64,000 nt of DNA from Neurospora tetrasperma FGSC 2508 (taxonomy: Eukaryota; Ascomycota; Sordariomycetes; Sordariales; Sordariaceae): positions 693,713 through 757,712 of the forward strand of contig NW_009799179.1 of assembly GCF_000213175.1 (NCBI RefSeq), given 5' to 3'. This document shows, one piece after another, positions 44,301 through 55,800 of the stretch (within the stretch, counting starts at the first letter, position 1; every line of letters begins with the position of its first letter). Both the position numbers and the translations under genes were made by a program. The notes under the pieces were generated by a model, which saw only the letters and a program-made list of their open reading frames with translations, did no database searches and was not told the origin of the DNA.

Positions 44301-44749
44301 CTCCCAGTTGTACAGCAGCACGTTTCCCGTTCGTGATACCCCGGATTTCGACCGGCCCTTACGCCACCGGACGGGAAGGTGCTTATGAAACTGGCATGGC
44401 TTGCAAATGAGCTCGTGCCTCTTGTCAGCATCTGAAACGATGTGGCTTGCATGAAAGGGGATGGAGATGTATGACAGAGAAGCGGCTTGGGTTGGGTTGA
44501 ATCTTTTTTGGCGATGCTGGAACAGAAACTGAAGAGCGAGGACATTGCCGGTTGAGTATGCGAAGGGGGCTGAAGCAATCTTCATCTTGGGCATGATTTG
44601 GGATGTAGACTCGTTGTGGTGATCGTGGTTTTGGTAGTTACAACTTGGCAAGGCCTTGATGCATGATCGTTGTCATGCTCTGACGTTTGGATGCCAGGTG
44701 TATTGAGGTATCGAAAAAGAAGGAAAAAAAAGGAGAAAGGAAAAGGTTT

Positions 44750-45021
44750 ACCTTCAACTGGTTCGAACGCACCACCTTTCCGAAGGGGAGAAAAACTACT
44801 CAAAAAACAACAACCGCTCGTTCAGAGCAATGGTGAGCCGTTTGGTTTCTCCTGTCCACTGGAGCGTTCCCAGATACCATATAGGTAGACCGGCTACTAG
44901 GTAGTGAAGACCCCTTTTCGTATCTTAGCACACACCGTTCCCGATCCGGACAGATAATAGATTTTGAGTTTTGAGACTCAAACGGTAGATCACTGTGCCA
45001 TCTGACCAAGCGGTTGTTGTT
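44750..45021. other. Two tRNA-like fragments in inverted orientation
   Basis: AACAACAACCGCT (44806-44818, top strand) is repeated exactly as its complement at 45009-45021. After each copy come related short blocks in the same order (CCGTTTG, then TCTC, then TGTCC). A B-box-like GGTTCGAAC sits near 44759. The copies are too degraded to fold as tRNAs. They may be remnants of a tRNA-derived SINE or tRNA pseudogenes. Confidence 0.3.
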
Positions 45022-48000
45022 GGAAGGAAGGACCAACTAGGTCCCTTATATGGTCATTAGGGGTGGGTTGATATCGGATGAAGGAATGATGGAGCAAGGC
45101 GCCGGCAGGCATGGAAAGTACGGTTCGGCAGCTGCCAACAGGAATCGGAATCGGGACTCGGAGCTCGAGTAGATCGGTTGAGGAAGTAGCGATGGATTGT
45201 GCGCCATGGCATAGGTAAATGATTGTGATGGTTCTTGACGGTGTTGCTGTGGCACTTCTAGAAATTAGAGTACGGCATCAGGCGAAAGATGGTGTCAGTT
45301 CACATTTTCTCGCAACTGTAGGTTTCGTCAAACTTGAAGCAATTAAGAGACAGAGGCCAGCTGTATTCCAGGTAACAGACAGAACGGCGTTGCCGTGGTG
45401 GACACAAATTTCTCTGCTGTTCCAACGTCGAGAAGTGGTTTGGAGAAAAATTGTATAGCGTGGAGATTACCAGATAGCATTGATTCTATGGGTGCTCGAT
45501 CGTCTCAAGCCAAAATAGCGTCCTCTTTTTGTTTTCGCAATTTCTGAACACATCTCAGCACGTATTCTGTCTGGGTTGACAGTGTTGAGGCATCCGTATC
45601 TCCCTTACTGCTTTCGCCTCCACGCCGTTGAAGCTGGTGATGGGGTTATCTGTTCGTTGAGGTGGACGAATGTTCATGTCGATTCCCTTGAAATCATGCT
45701 CCCTGGTCCCTTTTGCAGCTTTGGGGTCTTCAAGTCCCCCGTCTTCTCGTAAAAGCTTTCGGCAAGGGCGATTGAAGCGATCTGTGGAACTTCTCTTTCC
45801 TCCTCGTCGCTATCCCCGCAGCGTTTCCCTTCAGTCCACTGCAATTGCTTCCCCCAATGCCCCGGCTTTGGAGTCTCGGGGCGCCGTGCTCCTACTTTCT
45901 CCATTCAGTGGCTGGTTCCCCTGGGAGAACTCACTAGAACGCCTGTTCTTTCTGTTGCCTCTCCTCGCCCGCTGGTGGAAAATGACCCTCACATCCGCCC
46001 TTGCTGCGGGCCTCCCCCTTAACTGCGTCCACCCACAGGCACTCGCTCTCCGGCGGGCCTCCAAAGTGCTGCCAAAGCCAAAAGACGGCATTGCTCCCAA
46101 CTGTTGTCCCAAATCCCCAACACAACAGTCCCGAAACCACCGACAACTCCGATCACGCTGGGACCTCGGCCGTAACACTCAAGACACTTGTCCTTTCTGT
46201 GCAGTTCTTTCAGGTTCGGCCGCAGCACTCTCTCAAGAGTTGCGTGCTGTGAGGTAATGGACTGCTCATCAGCTTCAGTGAGGCAAGCCGCATCTGCAAT
46301 AAACCTGCGCTGCCACTGTCGAACTCGAAAGGGCGTAGATGACGACGTGGCACGAGTTGGTGATGTTGTTTTTCTTATCGCCAGACGAGAAACTTCTGGA
46401 ATACCGGAATGCTGTTGATGCTCGAGAATGCGTTCTCACTCGCATTGCGTTGGGGTGTGGGCTGGGGAAGGGGCTGGAGGTGTGTGCATACTGGCAAACT
46501 TCTCGGAGGTGTTGAGAATCGAGGGTTCGTCACCCGCGTCGGATTGTCGGAAGAACACGTTGTTGGTGATGAAGTACTCTTTTCTCCCTTCTCAATGCAG
46601 GCCACAGCTCACATGTACGTCTGTGACTCCTCGTGACCACTCGCGTTTTCCTAACACGCTGGTCACCACAGCGGCTTGGAGGACACTCTGGCCAGATCTC
46701 AAAGTCAAATGCTTCCATGACCATGATTTCCAATCTCTTTTGCATACGCCGTGTCGTTATCAGCTTCTGCAAAATCAGGGCGATCTTTGCTCTGCGCTCG
46801 TTATCGTAGGCCTAAGAATATTTTTCGAAGTGGACACGTCGGCGAGCAAAGACAGAGATGGATGAAGGAAGACATTTGGACGTGAGTAGAGAGACATTTG
46901 ACATAGTAGCAAAAGTTCTAGGAGTCGTTCTCAAGATGTTATTGGAGTTGGTCAGTGTGACATCTCTAGGAATATTGAAAGGAGAAAAGGTGTGGTGTAA
47001 AGCACTAGAAGTCGATGAGACATTAAAAGCTTAAGAATCCCAGACCTCTCTTACGCTTTCTAACACATGCTAATTTGAATGCCCACAGATGCCGGGCATT
47101 GTAAGCGGATTTTCCCTGTGCAGTCCGCCGAAGTGGGAGCCTGATGGCAAATTCGGCTCAGATTACAGCAGCAAGTGTCGCCCACCAGAGGTGAATGAAG
47201 TCGACTCTATATCCTAAATAGGAAGTGGTGATTTGTACACGGCAAGCATGCAGAATGTGCGTTCTACATTCGACAGGGTGTTTCCTCCCCTGGCACTATT
47301 GAGATGACTTGGAACGCAGGAACTCGCACACATAGGCTTCTCATTGGTCGATATGATGGAAAGAATCTCATTTGGGAAAGTTCCTCTGCGTCAAGAAGTG
47401 CCGGTAATGCAGCACTATGGTATTTACTTGCCTCTGCAGGAGTCAAGGCCAGAGCTCAGATAGCATCACTGAGGGTAGGTTGATTGTTGAGAGGCGTAGT
47501 ACAGAAAATTATCCAATTTTCCGGCAGCGAGACCAGTAACGGAGGCCGGAAGGGGCTATGTTGGTGCTTTTCTGTAGGCCTAGCGGGTTGAAACCTGTTC
47601 ATGCGCTATTATCATGAGGCAACAAGCATATGCACCATGCATCTAAACTCACAGATTCTACATATCAATTTTCTTTCTGAGCCGGGTGTCCCGAAGTTGC
47701 GGTGGTGAAGAAAATGGTGAGTGTCTTTTTAGACTTCCGCCGTCGCAGTCCGTTTATGCCTCCTTTTCCATGTTTCACTAACGTCATCTTCTTGGTCGAT
47801 CCCAGTGCTGCAACGAGCTGCACATATATACCACATAACCAAACACGATGACAAGAGATACAGGGCCTGGTTGGTGCGAGATCCTACTCTTCGAACACGT
47901 GTGGCTTCAAACCGGAATCTCTGCCGCAAGTGTCTCCTCAAGCGGAGGCTACGTGGAAAATGCAGAAGTATGCTGTTCGCCCCAGTTCCTCGATGTCCGA

Positions 48001-48099
48001 CAAGTCATCGTACCGCCGAATATTGAGTCGTATGCACTAGGGCCTTGGACATTTGAGAATAGGATCAGTGCTCTATTTGGAAAACCTACCTTTTGTAAC

Positions 48100-48108
48100 C
48101 TATATAAG
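48100..48108 (+). promoter_or_regulatory. TATA box of the gene at 48241
   Basis: CTATATAAGG lies about 135 nt before the ATG, a normal TATA-to-start distance for a highly regulated fungal gene. No ATG is in a better position to be the start. Confidence 0.6.
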
Positions 48109-48240
48109 GCCTCCTCCCTCCTTGGTGATTCAGGCTCTCCCATCTTCTCTTCACTCATTCAGACATCGCCAACACACATCGCCAACGGTTTCTATCACTC
48201 AACCTGCTACAGCAACCACTCAGCTCTACCGCACTTTAAG

Positions 48241-48933
48241 ATGTCTCAATTCACGACCGGCGACGTCGCCTTCCTCCTCGAATGGCACCGTTTCAACGAG
48301 GGCAAACAAGCTATGCTCGAACGCCTCAACCCAGCTCAGTACATGAAAGGTGCCTGTGGACATCCCGTCATTGTCCTGGAGAAGACCGCAAGCCATGCGC
48401 TTGTCACCACTGTCTCGGCCCATGGGGCGGCACCGTGGAATAATTGGCAAGCCCCATGGACCTCCGGCCGCCACTACGCCAGGGGGGCTGATCATTTCCG
48501 TTCCTTTGCCGGAACCCAGAGGCCGAACAGCCGAAGGGAGTTCCTTCGCCTTTCAAAGGGTGCTTGGCCCAAGCCAAAGAGTTCTTTCGTTCACGTGGAG
48601 AACGTCCTCCTTGTTCCTCTCTTTGCTTTGGGTGACTTCACGAAGCCCAAATGCTGGGAAAGGGATGGGACCATTCTCCATGTGTCCCCGACCAGTATGC
48701 ATGATCTGATCATGCATATCCAGGTGGCCAACCCCAAGTGGCTTGGCCGACTCGAGTTCCTCGCGGTCAAGAAGCCAAAAGCCATCATGACGAAGCAGCA
48801 CCCTCCTGTTCCTCCTCCCCCTCTTCTTCCTTCGCCTCCTCCCCCTCCTCCAGCAGCGATGCCGGCCCCCCCTCCTCAACCAGCCAGCGAGTCTGGCTGG
48901 ACTGAGGTGGTGAAGAAGAAGAAGAAGAGGTAA
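48241..48933 (+). CDS. Orphan protein with Pro-rich, poly-Lys C-terminus
   Basis: Intronless, 230 residues. The chosen ATG (context TTTAAGATGTC) follows a TATA box; the frame is open further upstream to 47848, but that extension lies across the TATA box and reads as non-coding. Residues 1 to about 180 look like one globular domain: FTTGDVAFLLEWHRF, HPVIVLEKTASHALVTTVSAHG, then VENVLLVPLFALGDF and a Trp-rich middle (APWNNWQAPW). The HPVIVL...VTTVSA block resembles uncharacterised fungal proteins I have seen but cannot name. The last 50 residues are Pro-rich (VPPPPLLPSPPPPPP), then SGWTEVVKKKKKR, a candidate nuclear or RNA-binding tail. No signal peptide is visible. The function is unknown. Confidence 0.7.
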   Translation: MSQFTTGDVAFLLEWHRFNEGKQAMLERLNPAQYMKGACGHPVIVLEKTASHALVTTVSAHGAAPWNNWQAPWTSGRHYARGADHFRSFAGTQRPNSRREFLRLSKGAWPKPKSSFVHVENVLLVPLFALGDFTKPKCWERDGTILHVSPTSMHDLIMHIQVANPKWLGRLEFLAVKKPKAIMTKQHPPVPPPPLLPSPPPPPPAAMPAPPPQPASESGWTEVVKKKKKR

Positions 48934-49038
48934 ACTCTTCGCACCAGCAAGACTTCGAGACGCGTGCGGTGGTGACTTAGCAAACAACGGGGGGGCGTGG
49001 TGGTCATACACTTCACCCCTCGGCTGCGGGTCACTTAA

Positions 49039-49070
49039 TCGTCGTTGTCGTCGTCGTCGTTGTTGTTGTC
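49039..49070. repeat. (TCG)n/(TTG)n microsatellite
   Basis: CGTCGTTGTCGTCGTCGTCG followed by TTGTTGTTG, in the presumed 3' flank of the gene at 48241. Confidence 0.8.
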
Positions 49071-49420
49071 AGAACACACAACAAGAATCAGTTGGTTGAA
49101 AGAAAGAAGAAGAATAAGTCTCACCCCATCTCGGCTTTAAGTCTGCCCTGCGGACCCTTCTTTCCTCTCACCATCTGTCATTACACCTACCTACCTCTAC
49201 CATTACCATACGATAACCGTTCCGACCTCTCCATCTTCATCATCACGATCCTTCTCAACCACCCACCTTTACATCCGGAGGAATCACGATCCGATCGAGT
49301 TGAGTCACGAGTTTCAGGTTTTGGTATTTTTTTCTCTTTTTTTTTGGGCAGCTTGCCATTCAGGCCGGTTGCCCTTTTTTTTTTCTCTTTTTTTCATCTC
49401 GGAAGAAAAAGAAGAAAAAG

Positions 49421-49516
49421 GTCATGCTAGCTCGTTGGTTATGAGCATCTATTTCGACTCTTTTTTCATGAAAGAAGTTGGGATGGAAGGTTCTGGGTTC
49501 GATTCCCGGGCGGTCT
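49421..49516 (+). pseudogene. tRNA-like element (pseudo-tRNA or SINE head)
   Basis: A near-consensus A box (TAGCTCGTTGG, 49428-49438) forms a 4-bp D stem (GCTC/GAGC, 49430-49446). A perfect B box (GGTTCGATTCC, 49496-49506) forms a 5-bp T stem around a TTCGATT loop (49493-49509). Between them lie 46 nt, with a possible 5-bp stem CGACT/AGTTG and a long loop. That is longer than a normal anticodon plus variable region unless an intron is present. The acceptor ends pair at only about three to four of seven positions, so it is not a working tRNA gene as it stands. No T-run terminator follows closely. Confidence 0.4.
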
Positions 49517-49880
49517 TCATTCTTTCTGATTCTTATCTCGAGGGATTTGCAAGTCATATGTTATCAAGCGTTATGAGTTCGGATGGTCTGAAAGTTTATC
49601 TTTGGGTTTGGATGTGTACTGGTTTCTGATCGAGGCAAGGAAGTTGGATAATGTATTCGTGTGAGAGTATGGACGGGGCCTTCTCTTCAAGTTTTTTACA
49701 ATCATGTAAAACTCATTGTCGATGCTCAAGATGTACCGAGTAGCCTGGGTAGTCAAGTGCATTTCCATCAACAGATACCTGACTCCCATTATAGAGACTT
49801 CCCTTGGTTTCGTTTTGGAGACCCAGCAGCACATGACCCAAGCGCATCCAGTGTTGTACTCTGTCGTCGCCGGATCCTCA

Positions 49881-50574
49881 GTAGCGGTTGACTTCCATGC
49901 TTCCTGCCATCGTTTTTTTTCGCAATACCAACTTCACTCCCGTCGCGATGTTCAAGTTGCCGGCCGACACGCACTTCAACCCTCACGGTGTCAACGCTGC
50001 TTGGTAGATTCAATCAGCGGCCACCGGCAGAATGAGGGCTACAACGGCCCCCAGATAGCTCATTTGAAGGGATATATCGATGTGTCCTACAGGAGGCAGG
50101 AGACCTTACCTTCGAGGCAGGTCAAAGAGACGATGTCGAAGTTCAACCCGCTCGAGCACCTGATCAAGGCGCTCGAGACCGTCACTGCCACTGCCAACGA
50201 GCCCGACATTGTCTTGCGCTCCCTCCCGTGCCCATCTTCGGCGCTTTAATCCGCTTGGCCAGACCCAGGCTCAAGCCCAAGCTAATGTTCAAGTTCAAAC
50301 TTCGGCACAGGCTCCGGCTCCCACCCCGGCAGCCAGATACGTGGCCGGCGGGCCCACCTTTATAGAGGTCGCCGTTCCGTGCGCTACCCAGCAGCAACTG
50401 CTCACCGGCTTTACATTCACCGGTGCCCTCCGTGCTCCAGCCGATCCGGTCCGTACCCAGAGAGCCCTCAACAAGACGCCTTGTCCGTCCCGTCCGCTTG
50501 AGGACTTTGAGGCTGCCCCCAGCATGACCGAGTGCGGGTTGGAGTGTCATTTCAGCGTTGGACAGCGAAATTGA
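49881..50574 (+). pseudogene. Probable decayed host gene of unknown family
   Basis: Coding-like composition runs along the top strand but is spread over three frames: RNTNFTPVAMFKLPADTHF (about 49,924-49,980), then EGYNGPQIAHLKGYIDVSY through NPLEHLIKALETVTATANEP (about 50,033-50,210), then QAQAQANVQVQTSAQAPAP through GGPTFIEVAVPCATQQQLL to a stop at 50574. I could not find consensus introns that would join these segments, so a decayed gene is more likely than a spliced one. No family is recognised, and there is no resemblance to reverse transcriptase, transposase or capsid motifs. An alternative is a short real gene in the last frame only (50,209-50,574). Confidence 0.35.
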
Positions 50575-52635
50575 GAATACACCTTTCTGAAGAGTTCGGC
50601 GGACGGAAAAGGCAAATTGAGGATCATGATCACCAAAGGGAGTCTCGGCGGCGGATGTTTGGGAATTCGTTGTGCGACGAGATACGGCATCAGCAATAAT
50701 ATGAATGGACTTATGCATTACGAAACAATTTTCTTCAAATCATGCATTTCATGCAAGTGGTGCGGTTCTCGAGTCGTCTTTGAGATCTTCGTGAACAAAT
50801 CGTGCCTTCCCAAGTAGATAATGTGACAGAAGTCCCAGCACTCACTGGTAGAGTTTCTCTTCACGGAAACTACGATGGACAAGGAACGCTTATCATAATA
50901 CTAATTGTTTTGATTACGAGAGACGGATACCGTATTCTTGTCAAGAGGACTTGTTGATGTTCTGCTCATGGAAGATGTCTCGGGATTCACAGCACTCAAC
51001 TGATATTCGACAACCGTAGCGACTGATCGAGGCTCCTTTGCGAGTTCTCCCTACGTCTTTGCACAACTTCGAGCATATCTTGTCGGTTCGGATGTCACTG
51101 TCTCAATACCGATGGGCTAGAACACTTTGTTTCGCCGAACATCGACAGCTCATGTGTACTGGTCAATGACAACGCGTCGAACACTCGACAGTCACAGTGC
51201 AACCGACACCTGGGCCACTTGATACAAGCCTCCCAAATGATCTTTGAGCTCTCCACTTAGTCATAAGAACCGTGACTTGCAAGCGTACGATGTCGCTCTA
51301 GTGATACGGACACCATTGTCATTCACCATAGCCATGGCGGCGGAACATCCGGCCTGCTCATGGCGATCCAGTTTCGTACTCCGTTGGGCACAAAGTCAGT
51401 ACAATGACAAATAATCACGTTAGCTCGCGATCGGGGGCTGAATTGGGAAATATCTTTATTACCACCAGTATAGTTGCTGTGGGACAGGGAGCGACATGAC
51501 ATTGAATGCGAGTAGTACACACCGAAGGCCGTAATCACCCGCTCGACATCCACCCGAAATGCACTCGAATCTACCAAAAGCCAGTGTCACGGCAGATAGA
51601 AGACTTCGAGTCACCAATCGATCACTACCATGGCATCAGCGGATAATTAACCCGATTCAACACGCCGCTCGCTACTACCACGGTCCTGTGTTTCATTCCG
51701 TTCGGCGACCCAACCGGCTCGGCGTCTTACTCACACTCAGACACCATCAATCGCACTTACATTCACTATCGCAGCCACGGCTTGTGCTTACCTACCTTGT
51801 CTCCCCGCTCATGCAGTGAATAATTCTGATTGATTGTGAATCTCTTGACACTGCTGACATGTGGCTCTTCAGTCGGGGACCAGACAGTGTCCATACCATC
51901 GACTCAACAACACTCCCCAAAGCAAATACACTCTTATTCTTAAGCTAGATGGCGTAAGATTAAGAGTATGTCATTCCCGTTCCTACCACGGGACTTTTTT
52001 TATTTTATTTTTTTTATCCAGATGAACTTCGTTGAATTTCCCTTTTAGGACATATGGAACTTGCTGCACTAGCTGCTTACCTAGTGTACCTTGAGAGACA
52101 CTGTCTCAGTGTTCATCGTATCGAAATATGCAACCCACGATCTCGATTGGCTGGATTGCTGACAGGAAGACTTGGTTTTTGTCGTTACCCTTACCCACCA
52201 ATTGGTCTTAGTGTATGTAGTGTAGTGGACTTGCTAAGTGCTGACGGTTTTTTTTTTTTTTTCGTTTCGCCGCTTACTCACCGATTGCACATGGGTCTCG
52301 GACCGGGTCTGGAAACTTGGAATCTCACCTCACCTTGTTTGGGCCCACATCGTCGTGCGTGTTACGGTATTCACCGTGAGAAGTTTTCCTGTTCCCGAGC
52401 GGATTGATTGCCATCCGGTTAGGTTGGGAAGTGATGACGGACAGGTAGAGTCAGCGGAGAGTATTCATTCCATCACGGTTGATGATTGAACACACCAGCA
52501 TGACCTAGTGACCGAAGAAACTCACTTGCACAAGCAATTTTCACTCATTCACTGAACTACCTGTATCAAGGTGATATGAACTCCACGACCAAACCTACCA
52601 ATAACACCCCCAATCAATATCCGCCAGAAATAGGC

Positions 52636-52643
52636 TATATAAA
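52636..52643 (+). promoter_or_regulatory. TATA box upstream of a possible microgene
   Basis: GGCTATATAAAC, a strong TATA consensus, with a CA/CT-rich leader-like sequence after it. The first ATG downstream opens the short frame at 52,767. Confidence 0.35.
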
Positions 52644-52766
52644 CAAACCAAATTAACTCCCCTGACACGGACAAGTCTCACCACAGACAGGCTCACAGCT
52701 GAGTGAGAGCTAGGTACGCAGCATGTAAAGTCCACCATTTACCTACCCTCCAGTAAAAAGCTAAAC

Positions 52767-52847
52767 ATGAAGGAAGATGTGAGACTGCTGCCTGCCCTGC
52801 CTGCTTTGCCTGCCCTGTCCTGCTCCCCTGCTCCCTGTTTCGCCTGA
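52767..52847 (+). CDS. Possible 26-residue peptide with LPA repeats
   Basis: ATG (context CTAAACATGAAG) to TGA, 26 residues, MKEDVRLLPALPALPALS... ending in SCSPAPCFA. It lies about 130 nt downstream of a clear TATA box. The central LPALPALPAL comes from the CTGCCTGCC repeat, so the peptide may only reflect that repeat. No homologue is known to me. It could equally be an upstream ORF or chance frame in a non-coding transcript. Confidence 0.2.
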   Translation: MKEDVRLLPALPALPALSCSPAPCFA

Positions 52848-55800
52848 TGATTTTTGTTACCAGGAAAGGATAAAAATCCACGGTTGATCCAACAAGACTC
52901 CACCACCACCAACTGACAAGTACACTGGGCGCTGCTCATCGCAATTATTCACATTCCTACGTTTCCCATTCTACGAGGCTCCGAAGCTCGTCATATAGGT
53001 AGGTAGGTACATAGAAATTCGCCTTGTTGAAAACCACCTAGTTGGGCTAGGAGGGAGTAAGAGGAGGAGGGTGTGGCGATGGAAGCCTGATCATAACTCT
53101 TTGTTTTATCAAGGTACATGTAGGTTTCGGTACTAAGGAATGGAGGTGATGCCCAAAGGTTACCTACCGGGGTGTTGTTGGTGGTCCGGCAAACGGATGT
53201 GTGACTGACTCTGATCAGCTTGATGAGTTCGGTCGGTTGTAAGATGATGTATGTGTGAACGTGGTGAGCTAAATGTCCAGCCCGGAAGTTCCACATCATC
53301 GATCCTTCATCGTGATCATTTTCATGGTTCTAGAGTAGAAGGGTTATAGACATGCTCACCGCACCCGCCCGGACCCGTGACCTGTCCCTCCTGCTGGGTC
53401 GTGCAGCATGCTGACCGTAAGGGGCCCACTGTTGCTGATGAATTGTCACTGACCCGCCAGTAGCGCCAGGGCTGACGAGTGAAGAACTCGACCGCCGCAG
53501 TTCACTTCACTGTACTGTACAAGTACCTAACCGCCGCAACACCTCCGGGATGGTCGCCGGATCACCGAGCCGCCCACACGGGTTGCCCGGGCAAGACGCT
53601 CGATGCCCTGCTCGGCAGACGGGGCGGGGAAATGCGGGATTGGGCAGGCTCGGCTGGCAGTGGAAGCCGGGCCACAAAACTTGTCCCCTAACGAAGCTTC
53701 CGTGTTGTGGGGTACTTGAAATTCGTACAGTTTGGGCTTTCCTTCACGAGTACACGACTTGCTACAAAAGTAGATATGCGGATTGTGTGCGGATTGTGAA
53801 AAATGTACACCTTTTGGCCATCTTCCACATATTATCCGCTGAGACTTTTGCTCATGTACTTTTGGCACGCTCGGCGCTGCGTGAAGAGCACGGAGAGCGC
53901 TGGCCGATGAATCTTTAGGTGTCCTGTCTTTGCCGAAAGACTCGGGAAACCTTGCCTTGTTTTGGCAGCGCTTTCTCGGCTTTTTTTGGCTCTACCTAGA
54001 GTGTTAGCCGGCGGTGATACTACACTATGCTTCGAGGAGAATTCTCGAACGAATCAGAAAAAAAAAAGACACCCACAACACAACACAACTGTGCGAAGGC
54101 AACGGATCGTGAAGTCGGCATTTTGGGACAAGATTACAGCCCCGGTCTTGATCGGACCCCACTACGAACCAGCTCTGGGTTTTCCGTCCCGAGAAGACGG
54201 TATTTGGTAAAAAGCCGGGCCTAGAATTGGGGTATGTATTCGTCATCATGCTTTAGTTCGGGACTTGGGATAATGGCTAGGGCAGGTTTCAAGTTGGTTG
54301 GAGTTTGTTAGGCTTGTGACTTGTCTACACCGCGATACGTGTACAAGCTGGTGGTTGCTTGGTTGGTGGTGCTGCCGCCAGCTGGGCGAGCTACACTAGC
54401 GGTATTGCAGGGTAGGGGGAGTTGGGAAAATGTCGGTATCGACAATGTTTCGTTGTCGGTGAGCAATGTGCATCGAGATTCTTTCCGGTTTCGGGTGGGT
54501 TTAAAGTTGGAAAACGAAATCCACATCATTGCTTCCGGGAGAGGTGGCCGACACCAATATCTACGTATCTCCGTATCCCGTTCGATACGGCCGAGGGAGC
54601 TGAGGCTGCGAGTCTATGACAACCCCCAATCGGGCCAACGTGAACTGCATATCTTCACCTTCAGAATCCGTGTCTTCATGCGCGAATCTCACCACTCAGA
54701 CGGCAAAAAGGCTTTGATATGCCAAGTGGTAGCCATTGTGGCCCTCGGCGAGGCGAGTCCCCACTGAAAAGCCACTCGGGAGTCGAAAACCAGATGCTTC
54801 GTAGCCTGAAGCGTACCTTAGCTGAAGCGGTCCGACGTGCATGTGCATATTCGGGAGATGCAAAGTTACGAAGTTCTTCCCGTCAGGCTCGGGCTCGACG
54901 AGAAAGGCTCCCATCCATCCATCCTTTCAACCATCCAGCCAGCCCCAGGATGATCAGAGATTACAATGTGTTTGTGGGGTTTCTGCCTGTCCCTCCCCTC
55001 CCCCTCCCGGCGCTCCCGCTGCTGTCCGGGCCTGCTGCAACTTTGACAGACCGAACGGGAGGGAGTGAGGCAATCGAGTATCGGCCGGAACATGGGAGAG
55101 AGTTCTAGCCATGCCTGTGTTTATCAGGTTGCCTTGTGGAGGGCTCGGCAGTTGTCAGATTGTCAAAAGAGTTGTCCGAGGCAAAATAAGCGGTAATATC
55201 GATCGCTTATAACAGGCAGCGGCGGCAGCCTTGGAGGTTCTAATCTCCGTGAAGATCCACGCTGGATCTTGGAAGATACGGAGGCGGTATTCAGCTATTC
55301 AAGGAAAAGTTGTAGTGTAAGCTCACCGACGGGGCTGTTTAGGTAATAGCCGCTCCAGTGCTTGTGTAAGGCTTGTGAAATGCATAGCATTGTCGAACTT
55401 GAGAACTTTGATCAACCGGGAAATGCCGTTTGTCTTCGTGATGACCGTTCTATGGGACGACAACAAAGCTGCAAAGTTAGATAACTGTACGACGCGAGGA
55501 TAATCTCTTCAAAAATGTAAAAATGCCGCTATACAGAACCCCATTCGACAAAGCCCACAACTTGAGTCTTTTTTGTTGCTGAGAAGATATCTTCTTTGTT
55601 TCTTCCCAACTTCACGACGAGTCGGATCTTCACGCATATCGATAAGTCGAGAAATTGGCCCGATGCGGAAGGCTTCTCTCAATCATCACAGGTCCGAAGC
55701 AAACGTCGGTAACAGGCGTTCTGTGTGTAAATTCACCCGGACAATTCCCTATCGTGAACCTCTTGTTGTTATCGTTGGATCCGCCATGGACGTCTCCCCG

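Larger units (their letters stand above)
35461..44600. other. Gene-poor interval, left half
   Basis: About 9 kb without a gene I can support on either strand. Open frames are short and overlap in several frames. Composition looks ordinary for intergenic DNA rather than the strongly TA-enriched type left by RIP. Visible items are a 27-nt A-run (40064-40090), a 16-nt A-run (42595-42610), an 11-bp inverted repeat (41236-41246 / 41317-41327) and clustered GTAAACA motifs (41163-41307). Confidence 0.5.
44601..48240. other. Gene-poor interval, right half
   Basis: About 3.6 kb before the orphan gene at 48241. It holds two tRNA-like fragments in opposite orientation (44.75-45.02 kb). Around 45,670-46,430 both strands are open in several frames, including a 195-codon top-strand frame and bottom-strand pieces such as QRRFIADAACLTEADEQSI; none shows a start, conserved motif and intron set that I could assemble into a gene. 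The last 140 nt are the promoter of the next gene. Confidence 0.4.
48934..49880. other. Downstream region of the orphan gene
   Basis: About 950 nt with simple repeats (TCG/TTG near 49039-49070, T-runs 49326-49395) and the tRNA-like element at 49421-49516. No coding sequence is supported. Confidence 0.45.

Noticed and set aside
45670-46257. 195-codon top-strand open frame with opposing open frames on the bottom strand
   Set aside because: Both strands are open in several frames in a locally GC-rich patch. There is no domain, signal peptide or intron set, and the bottom-strand pieces lack ATG starts.
47848-48240. N-terminal extension of the orphan gene at 48241
   Set aside because: The frame is open, but the extension spans the TATA box and promoter-like DNA; the ATG at 48241 is better placed.
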